Assembly: GCF_001279695.1 (NCBI RefSeq)
Contig: NZ_LGDD01000166.1
Coordinates: 1 to 64,000, forward strand
Length of the DNA: 64,000 nt
Reading direction: 5' to 3'
Source of the DNA: Streptomyces sp. WM6378
Lineage (GTDB): Bacteria > Actinomycetota > Actinomycetes > Streptomycetales > Streptomycetaceae
Each line of letters opens with the position of its first letter. Within the stretch, counting starts at the first letter, position 1. A program made the translations under genes and the position numbers. Shown one piece after another: positions 58,247-64,000 of the stretch. The notes beneath the pieces are model-generated. The model did no database searches, was not told the origin of the DNA, and worked only from the letters and a program-made list of their open reading frames with translations.

Positions 58247-59020
58247 ATGAACTTTCCGGAGCAGGCATTCGCGCATCCGCACGGCGGCGGAGGCTGGCCG
58301 GGCAACGAGCTCGAAGAGACACTGGCGGCGGCGCTCGGTCACGCCGACGCGGGCCCCCGCCTCATAGAGGTGCTCGGCCGCAGCGTCGTATGGGTGCCGC
58401 TGCCCAACGGCGGCAGCCAGGACAGCGCCGACCTCGACCTGCCCACCATGCAGCTCGACGGCGCCCCCTACGTCCCCGTCTACAGCTCCGAGCAGCAGTT
58501 CCGGCAGTGCGTCGGCTCCCACATGTCGTTCGCGGTGGCGCCCGCCGTCGAGTTCGCCCGCGGGCTCCCGCCGCAGCTCGGGGTCGTGGTCAACCCCGAG
58601 GGCGCGGTCGGGATGCCGCTGCCCCCGCCCGCCGTCGCCGAGCTGTGCCGCACCGGGCGTACCGCCCTCGACGGACCCGCGTCCGGCGCCCGGGTACGCC
58701 TCTTCGAGCCGGACTGGCAGGAGGACCCGGTGGACTTCCTGGGCGCGGCCTCCCAGGAGTTCGAGGCGACCGGCGTGGTGCTCAGCGCCCGCCGCGCGCT
58801 CGCCTCCATCGAGGGGGATTCGCCCACGCTCTTCATCGCAGTGGAGTTCTCCACCTGGGACGGGGCGGGCCGCAACGCCCCCATGGAGGCGCTCGGCCGC
58901 GCGCTCGGCCGGGTCCCGGTCGGCTGGCCGGTCAACCTGGTCCTGCTCGATGTGACCCAGGACCCGGTCGCCACGTGGATGCGCGAGCGGGTGCGACCGT
59001 TCTACACGCGGGCCCAGTAG
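58247..59020 (+). CDS. SseB-like protein, first copy
   Basis: A 257-residue soluble protein of the enhanced-serine-sensitivity SseB type. The N-terminal SseB domain includes VVWVPLPNGG and PYVPVYSSEQQFRQC, then ARGLPPQLGVVVNPEGAVGM; the C-terminal domain ends with DPVATWMRERVRPFYTRAQ. Molecular function is unknown. GGGGGAGAAGGA precedes the ATG. The downstream gene is a diverged paralogue; both lie near serine/glycine genes, although that link may be coincidental. Confidence 0.82.
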   Translation: MNFPEQAFAHPHGGGGWPGNELEETLAAALGHADAGPRLIEVLGRSVVWVPLPNGGSQDSADLDLPTMQLDGAPYVPVYSSEQQFRQCVGSHMSFAVAPAVEFARGLPPQLGVVVNPEGAVGMPLPPPAVAELCRTGRTALDGPASGARVRLFEPDWQEDPVDFLGAASQEFEATGVVLSARRALASIEGDSPTLFIAVEFSTWDGAGRNAPMEALGRALGRVPVGWPVNLVLLDVTQDPVATWMRERVRPFYTRAQ

Positions 59021-59188
59021 CAACCGCCGGGTGCGTCGCGGCACGTCCCCGCCGGGTCATGGCGGTGTCTGTACGGCGGCTTAACCTGGTTTCATGACCC
59101 TTGCATCCCCGCAGCCGCACGCGTGTGCCCGGGGCTGCGGGGCGGCGCAGGCGTCGGCACGGTGGATCGAAGAGGGGCGGGACCCAGG

Positions 59189-59986
59189 GTGAGCGCGTCA
59201 GGCACCGCGGCGGCCGGGCAGGTCGAGCACATGCTGCGCCAGGTGACGCCCGGGCGCTACGACGTGTACGAGGCGCTGCTCCACGCCCTCGCCGACCCCG
59301 CGACCGGCCGGCTCTGGATGCTGCTGTGGAACGGCCGGCCGGGCTCCCCGGACGCGCAGTACGGAAACATGGAGGTCGACGGCGTCGCGTACGCGCCCTG
59401 TGTCACCTCCGCGCAGGAGCTCTCCGCGAGCGGCTGGAACCGGGCGCACGAAGTGACCGGCGCCCTGGAAGTCGCCCGCGCCCTCTACCCCGACCGGTAC
59501 GGGATCTGGCTGAATCCGCACGCCCCCGGCGGCGGCGTCGGCATCCCCTGGACCGATCTGCGGCGGATCGCCACGGGCCTGGACCGGATGCCGGCCGGCC
59601 CGCTCCGCCTCTCCGAACCAGCCGTGGAGATCCCGCAGTTCTACGCCCTGCTCACGCAGCACGCGCACCGCACCCCGGCCGTGCGCTCGCTGCGCCGGGC
59701 CTGGGTGCAGCCCGCGCTCGGCACGCCGTACCTCGCCATCGGGCTCGACCTCTACGACACCGGCCCGCAGTCGGTCGACGCGGTGCGGGCGATGATGCAG
59801 CAGTCCGTCACCGCCGTGCCGGACGGGCTCGCGGTGTCCACGGTCGCGATGTCGGACGAGTACGACCCGGTCGGCATGTGGCTGAAAGCCAACGCCCGGC
59901 CGTTCTACGACCGCGAGGCGCACGCCGCCCCGGCCCCCGGGACCGCCGGGTACGGCTACCCGCCGGCCGCCCCGCGCACGTACTGA
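59189..59986 (+). CDS. SseB-like protein, second copy
   Basis: A 265-residue paralogue of the preceding protein. Conserved parts are RLWMLLWNGRPGSPDAQYGN, YAPCVTSAQELSASGW, YGIWLNPHAPGGGVGIPW and the C-terminal EYDPVGMWLKANARPFYDR. A Pro/Ala-rich tail follows. The best start is GTG 59189; a start at 59123 would add a low-complexity basic stretch. Function unknown; the pair probably arose by tandem duplication. Confidence 0.8.
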   Translation: MSASGTAAAGQVEHMLRQVTPGRYDVYEALLHALADPATGRLWMLLWNGRPGSPDAQYGNMEVDGVAYAPCVTSAQELSASGWNRAHEVTGALEVARALYPDRYGIWLNPHAPGGGVGIPWTDLRRIATGLDRMPAGPLRLSEPAVEIPQFYALLTQHAHRTPAVRSLRRAWVQPALGTPYLAIGLDLYDTGPQSVDAVRAMMQQSVTAVPDGLAVSTVAMSDEYDPVGMWLKANARPFYDREAHAAPAPGTAGYGYPPAAPRTY

Positions 59987-60374
59987 ATCCGGCCCCGCGC
60001 GGCACACCAACCGGGACAGACCCCGGCAACTTCCCCTTCGCGTAAGGGGAATGTCCGTTCTGATGGGGCGAAGACCGCAATAGTCCCGGACGCCGCTTGC
60101 GCCCCAACTTCCCCATGTCCGCCCCTGGTTCACCCGCGTCCGGATAACGGAAACCCCCTCTCCGCATCACGTTTGCGCATACTTTCGCCGTCAGGTCTGG
60201 CGGGTGATCGCGAGGCCATTGAAGACTCCCGGCATGCAGGGCCGTTCGGGCCCTTGTGCGAGCAGCTCGACCCGCTGCTTGGTGTCGCCCTCCGCTCGCA
60301 CTGCTGATGGGAACGCGCCGCTACAGCGGCAAGTGCGGGCCGGTCACCGCCGGTTGAGAGGGGTCCTTGCCACG
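59987..60374. promoter_or_regulatory. Spacer with hairpin upstream of peptide ABC operon
   Basis: The 388-base gap begins with a likely terminator for the SseB-like gene (TTCCCCTT/AAGGGGAA, 60031-60051). The later part must contain the promoter for the peptide importer; AT-richer sequence (ACGTTTGCGCATACTTTCGCC, written here only in part as TTTGCGCATACTTTC) around 60170-60188 is the best candidate. No coding sequence is convincing. Confidence 0.45.
60031..60051 (+). terminator. Short terminator-like hairpin
   Basis: TTCCCCTT pairs with AAGGGGAA across loop CGCGT, 44 bases after the second SseB-like gene. Confidence 0.55.
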
Positions 60375-61379
60375 ATGACGGCACCATTGCACGACACACC
60401 CGCCGACGCGGACCCGACCGCGGACATCAGTGTCACGCCCAGCGGCGAGACCAGAGCGGTCGAGGGGCGGTCGCTGGGCCGTATCGCCTGGAACCGGCTG
60501 AAGAAGGACAAGCTCGCCCTCACCGGTGGCATCGTTGTCGTGTTCCTGGTCCTCGTCGCGATCTTCGCGCCGTTGATCGTCGACGCGTTCGGACATCCGC
60601 CGGACGACTTCCACGAGGACCAGATCGACCCGCTGCTCTCCACGCCGATCGGCAGCTGGGGCGGCATCAACTCGCACTTCCTGCTGGGAGTTGAGCCGGT
60701 CAACGGCCGCGACGTGTTCAGCCGGATCGTCTACGGAGCGCGGATCTCGCTGCTCGTGGGCTTCCTCGCGGCGGTCTTCGCGGTCCTCGTCGGCACCGTA
60801 CTCGGCGTGATCGCCGGCTACTTCGGCGGCTGGCTCGACGCGATCATCAGCCGCGTGATGGACATGCTGCTCTCCTTCCCGCAGCTGCTCTTCATCATCG
60901 CGCTGATCTCCGTGGTCCCCACCCAGCTGTTCGGGCTCAGCGGCACCGGGGTCCGGCTGCTCGTGATGATCCTGGTCATCGGCTTCTTCGGATGGCCGTA
61001 CGTCGGGCGCATCGTGCGCGGCCAGACGCTGTCCCTGCGCGAGCGCGAGTACGTGGAGGCGGCGCGCAGCCTCGGCGCCGGGCGCGGCTACATCCTGTTC
61101 AAGGAGCTGCTGCCCAACCTCATCGCGCCGATCACCGTCTACATGACGCTGATGATCCCGACGAACATCCTCACCGAGGCGGCGCTCAGCTTCCTGGGAG
61201 CGGGCGTCAAGCCGCCCACGGCCTCCTGGGGGCAGATGCTGTCGACGGCGATCGCGACCTACCAGTCCGATCCCATGTTCATGATCATCCCGGGTCTGGC
61301 GATCTTCATCACCGTGATGGCGTTCAACCTCTTCGGCGACGGCGTCCGCGACGCCTTCGACCCGAAGGGCACCCGCTGA
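60375..61379 (+). CDS. Peptide/oligopeptide ABC transporter permease (OppC/DppC type)
   Basis: A 334-residue inner-membrane permease. An N-terminal cytoplasmic tail of about 50 residues precedes the first helix (LALTGGIVVVFLVLVAIFAP), the LLGVEPVNGRDVFSRIVYGA segment typical of OppC, and the coupling loop REYVEAARSLGAGRGYILFK. About six helices. ATG 60375 has AGAGGGG at a long distance. The substrate-binding protein follows 80 bases downstream and the OppB-type partner beyond it, so it imports short peptides or related solutes. ATPases lie outside the window. Confidence 0.93.
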   Translation: MTAPLHDTPADADPTADISVTPSGETRAVEGRSLGRIAWNRLKKDKLALTGGIVVVFLVLVAIFAPLIVDAFGHPPDDFHEDQIDPLLSTPIGSWGGINSHFLLGVEPVNGRDVFSRIVYGARISLLVGFLAAVFAVLVGTVLGVIAGYFGGWLDAIISRVMDMLLSFPQLLFIIALISVVPTQLFGLSGTGVRLLVMILVIGFFGWPYVGRIVRGQTLSLREREYVEAARSLGAGRGYILFKELLPNLIAPITVYMTLMIPTNILTEAALSFLGAGVKPPTASWGQMLSTAIATYQSDPMFMIIPGLAIFITVMAFNLFGDGVRDAFDPKGTR

Positions 61380-61459
61380 TGCGGGAATTCGAAGACTCCG
61401 GCCCGGCGCACCGCACGGGCCGCGACACCCAAGACGCCCACTACGGAGGAAGCGAGATC

Positions 61460-63229
61460 GTGACAACCCTAGGTTCATCAAGGCGAAAGACGGTCGCCGG
61501 CGCGGCCATCGTCGTTGCGGCTCTGCTGTCCACCGCGGCCTGCGGCGGGGGCGGCGGCAGCGCCAAGGGCAAGGGCCCCGGCTTCAACGCCGCCAACAGC
61601 AAGCTCGCGAACGCGTCGACGAAGAAGGGCGGGGAGCTCAAGTTCGTCGGCACCCAGGACGCCGACTCGTGGGACCCGCAGCGCGGTTACTACGGCTTCA
61701 TGTGGGACTACGCGCGCTACTACACGCGCACGCTGATCACCTACAAGCCCGCCCCGGGCAAGGAGAGCGAGACGCTGGTCCCGGACATCGCGACCGGTCT
61801 CGCGGACGTCTCGGCGGACAAGAAGACGTACACGTACCACCTGAAGGACGGCGTCAAGTGGGAGGACGGCAAGCCCGTCACCTCCAAGGACGTCAAGTAC
61901 GGCATCGAGCGCATCTGGGCGCAGGACGTCATCTCCGGCGGCCCCGTCTACCTGAAGGACGTCCTCGACCCCACCGGTGAGTACAAGGGTCCCTACAAGG
62001 ACACCTCTCCCGACAAGCTGGGTCTGAAGGCGATCGAGACGCCGGACGACAAGACCATCGTCTTCAAGCTGCCGGCGCCCAACGTCGACTTCCAGCAGAT
62101 GCTGGCCATGCCGTCGGGCTCCCCGGTCCGCCAGGACAAGGACACCCAGTCGAAGTACGGTCTGAAGCCGTTCTCGCTCGGCCCGTACAAGTGGGAGTCC
62201 TACGAGCCGAACAAGTCCATGGTCCTGGTCCGCAACCCCAACTGGGACCCGAAGACGGACGACGTCCGCAAGGCACTGCCGGACAAGATCAGCCTCACCC
62301 TGCTGACCAGCGCCGACGACATGGACAGCCGTCTCATCAACGGTGACTACGACGTCGACCTCAACGGCACCGGCCTCAGCCCGGCCGGCCGCACCAAGGC
62401 GCTCCAGCAGGACAAGGGCAACGTCGACAACCCGGACACCGGCTACATCCGTTACGCGGTCTTCCCGCAGACGGTGGCTCCGATGGACAACGAGCACTGC
62501 CGCAAGGCCGTCATCTACGGTTCCGACCACAAGTCGCTGCAGACCGCCCGCGGCGGCCCGCAGGCCGGCGGTGACATCGCCACCAACATGCTGCCGCCCA
62601 TCATCAGCGGCTCGGACCCGAAGTACGACCCGTACGGCGTGACCCAGAACGACGGCGCGGCGAACATCGCCAAGGCCAAGGAAGAGCTCGCGGCCTGCGG
62701 CAAGGCGGGCGGCTTCTCGACCACCATCGCGGTCCGCAACAACAAGCCGGCCGAGGTCGCCACCGCCCAGTCGATGCAGGCCGCGCTGGCCAAGGTCAAC
62801 ATCAAGGCCGACATCGACCAGTACGACGGTTCGCAGACGACCGGCATCATCGGCAACCCCGAGGTCGTCAAGAAGAAGAACTACGGGATCATCATCATGG
62901 GCTGGGGCCCGGACTTCGCGTCCGGCCAGGGCTTCCTGCTCCCGCTGGTCGACTCCAAGTTCATCCTGTCGAACGGCAACAACAACTACTCGATGCTGAA
63001 GGACCCGGCGATCGACACGCTCTTCGACCAGGCCATCGCGGCCAGCACCCCCGAAGAAGCTGCCGGGCTCTACAAGCAGATCAACCAGAAGGTCTCCGAG
63101 CACGCCGTCTACCTTCCGTTCGTCTTCGAGAAGAACGTCAAGTGGCGCAGCTCCCGGCTCACGAACGTCTACACGACGACCAACAACAACGGTTTCTACG
63201 ACTACGCCTCGCTCGGCGTCGAGAAGTGA
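61460..63229 (+). CDS. Peptide ABC transporter substrate-binding lipoprotein
   Basis: A 589-residue family 5 extracellular solute-binding protein. The signal peptide (SSRRKTVAGAAIVVAALLST) ends in lipobox TAAC, followed by a Gly/Ser/Lys linker. The SBP_bac_5 pattern is clear: LVPDIATGLADVSADKKTYT, HLKDGVKWEDGKPVTSKDVK, and GPYKWESYEPNKSMVLVRNP. GTG 61460 has GGAGGA eight bases upstream; an ATG at 61379 overlapping the permease stop (TGATG) is in frame but would place 27 odd residues before the signal peptide. It captures peptides outside the membrane. Confidence 0.93.
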   Translation: MTTLGSSRRKTVAGAAIVVAALLSTAACGGGGGSAKGKGPGFNAANSKLANASTKKGGELKFVGTQDADSWDPQRGYYGFMWDYARYYTRTLITYKPAPGKESETLVPDIATGLADVSADKKTYTYHLKDGVKWEDGKPVTSKDVKYGIERIWAQDVISGGPVYLKDVLDPTGEYKGPYKDTSPDKLGLKAIETPDDKTIVFKLPAPNVDFQQMLAMPSGSPVRQDKDTQSKYGLKPFSLGPYKWESYEPNKSMVLVRNPNWDPKTDDVRKALPDKISLTLLTSADDMDSRLINGDYDVDLNGTGLSPAGRTKALQQDKGNVDNPDTGYIRYAVFPQTVAPMDNEHCRKAVIYGSDHKSLQTARGGPQAGGDIATNMLPPIISGSDPKYDPYGVTQNDGAANIAKAKEELAACGKAGGFSTTIAVRNNKPAEVATAQSMQAALAKVNIKADIDQYDGSQTTGIIGNPEVVKKKNYGIIIMGWGPDFASGQGFLLPLVDSKFILSNGNNNYSMLKDPAIDTLFDQAIAASTPEEAAGLYKQINQKVSEHAVYLPFVFEKNVKWRSSRLTNVYTTTNNNGFYDYASLGVEK

Positions 63230-63352
63230 CCGTCGTCCAATCGCTCCGCCGGCGCACCCGCCGCTAGGCACGAAGGGCAGGTGAAGGCCGTCGTGTGACG
63301 GGTCGGGGGTACCGCAATCCGGTGCCCCCGGCCCGCCGCCGGGCCGAGAGCA

Positions 63353-64000
63353 GTGCTCGCATATCTCATCAGGCGGCTGTTCGCCGCCATCGTGATGCTG
63401 CTGATCGTCATGCTGGTGACGTTCGGCATCTTCTTCCTGATCCCCAAGTGGACGGGCGTCGACCCGGCCACGATGTACGTCGGCAAGCAGTCCGACTCCG
63501 CCGCGCTCGAAGCGGTCCGCGAGAAGCTGGGTCTCGGCGACCCGATCTTCGTGCAGCTCTTCGACTTCGTGAAGGGCATCCTGGCCGGCCGCGACTACAC
63601 CGGCGGCGGCTCGACGATCCACTGCGACGCCCCGTGCTTCGGCTACTCGTTCCGCAACGAGCAGGCCATCTGGCCGGTGCTCAAGGAGCGCTTCCCGGTC
63701 ACGCTGTCGCTGGTCATCGGCGCGGCCATCCTGTGGGTCATCTTCGGTGTGCTCACCGGCGTGGTGTCCGCACTCAAGCGCGGCTCGCTGTGGGACCGGT
63801 TCTCCATGACCGTCGCCCTGGCCGGCGTCTCGCTGCCGATCTACTTCACCGGTCTGCTCTCGCTGGCGATCTTCACGTACGGCCTGCACTGGATCGACGG
63901 TCAGTACGTCCCCTTCAGCGAATCACCGGGCGGGTGGTTCAGCGGCCTGATCCTGCCCTGGATCACGCTCGCCTTCCTCCAGGCGGCGATGTACGCCCGG
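63353..64000 (+). CDS. Peptide ABC transporter permease (OppB/DppB type), partial
   Basis: The first 216 codons of a permease that continues beyond the window. GTG 63353 opens with MLAYLIRRLFAAIVMLLIVM, the classic N-terminal helix of OppB/DppB proteins, then LREKLGLGD-like sequence (VREKLGLGDPIFVQLFDFVK) and ERFPVTLSLVIGAAILW. An inserted loop with two Cys (IHCDAPCFGY) in the periplasmic-side region is less usual. It partners with the OppC-type protein and binding lipoprotein upstream, giving a C-A-B gene order. Confidence 0.9.
   Translation, partial: MLAYLIRRLFAAIVMLLIVMLVTFGIFFLIPKWTGVDPATMYVGKQSDSAALEAVREKLGLGDPIFVQLFDFVKGILAGRDYTGGGSTIHCDAPCFGYSFRNEQAIWPVLKERFPVTLSLVIGAAILWVIFGVLTGVVSALKRGSLWDRFSMTVALAGVSLPIYFTGLLSLAIFTYGLHWIDGQYVPFSESPGGWFSGLILPWITLAFLQAAMYAR

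Noticed and set aside
59094..59188. A possible short frame starting at ATG 59094 before the second SseB-like gene
   Set aside because: The region contains a GC hairpin (CCCCGCAGCC/GGCTGCGGGG) and the frame has no recognisable product.

Overview
The window is a high-GC actinobacterial chromosome segment, almost certainly Streptomyces. The signs are strong GC3 bias, many GTG starts, Streptomyces-type dispersed GC hairpins, the GlgE maltosyltransferase cluster, a carbohydrate ABC importer without its own ATPase, and a gene order from glgB-pep2-treS-glgE-glgP to the glycine cleavage genes and Opp-type ABC genes that resembles, from memory, a conserved core stretch of Streptomyces chromosomes. No rRNA, tRNA, CRISPR array, insertion sequence or phage gene was seen.

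Region 1 (1-11.4 kb) is a carbohydrate locus: a LacI regulator diverges from an ABC sugar importer (binding lipoprotein and two permeases) followed by a GH5-type beta-mannosidase candidate, a secreted GH85 endo-beta-N-acetylglucosaminidase and a GH38 alpha-mannosidase. Together these fit capture and breakdown of high-mannose N-glycans: GH85 cuts the glycan outside the cell, the ABC system imports it, GH38 removes alpha-mannose, and the GH5 enzyme would split the Man-beta-1,4-GlcNAc core. Region 2 (11.4-22.5 kb) holds the complete GlgE alpha-glucan pathway (glgB, pep2, treS, glgE on the minus strand) with glgP divergent; glgX lies apart at 38.7-40.9 kb.

Region 3 (22.6-38.5 kb) is a mixture: a secreted M4 metalloprotease, a GntR/TetR hybrid regulator divergent from an MFS exporter, small enzymes of unclear role, a heterodimeric ABC exporter with one degenerate ATP site, and an ABC-2 exporter operon joined to a two-component system and preceded by a perfect 20-bp palindrome. 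Region 4 (41-47.9 kb) is cell-envelope related: two tandem lipoprotein L,D-transpeptidases, a crotonase, an RsbW-like ATPase domain protein, and a deacetylase-like lipoprotein paired with a YVTN beta-propeller lipoprotein.

Region 5 (47.9-49.8 kb) is the most interesting accessory element: a cyclodipeptide synthase translationally coupled to a cytochrome P450 strongly resembling Mycobacterium tuberculosis CYP121, which couples the two rings of cyclo(Tyr-Tyr) to mycocyclosin. Region 6 (50-52.7 kb) has an acetyltransferase-like gene divergent from a MerR regulator with an apparently leaderless promoter, an EF-hand protein and an F420-NADP reductase-like protein. Region 7 (52.7-57.3 kb) is one-carbon/glycine metabolism (gcvT, gcvH, glyA, sdaA) led by a tandem glycine riboswitch. 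Region 8 (57.5-64 kb) holds a P-loop protein, two SseB-like proteins and an Opp-type peptide ABC importer whose second permease runs off the window end.
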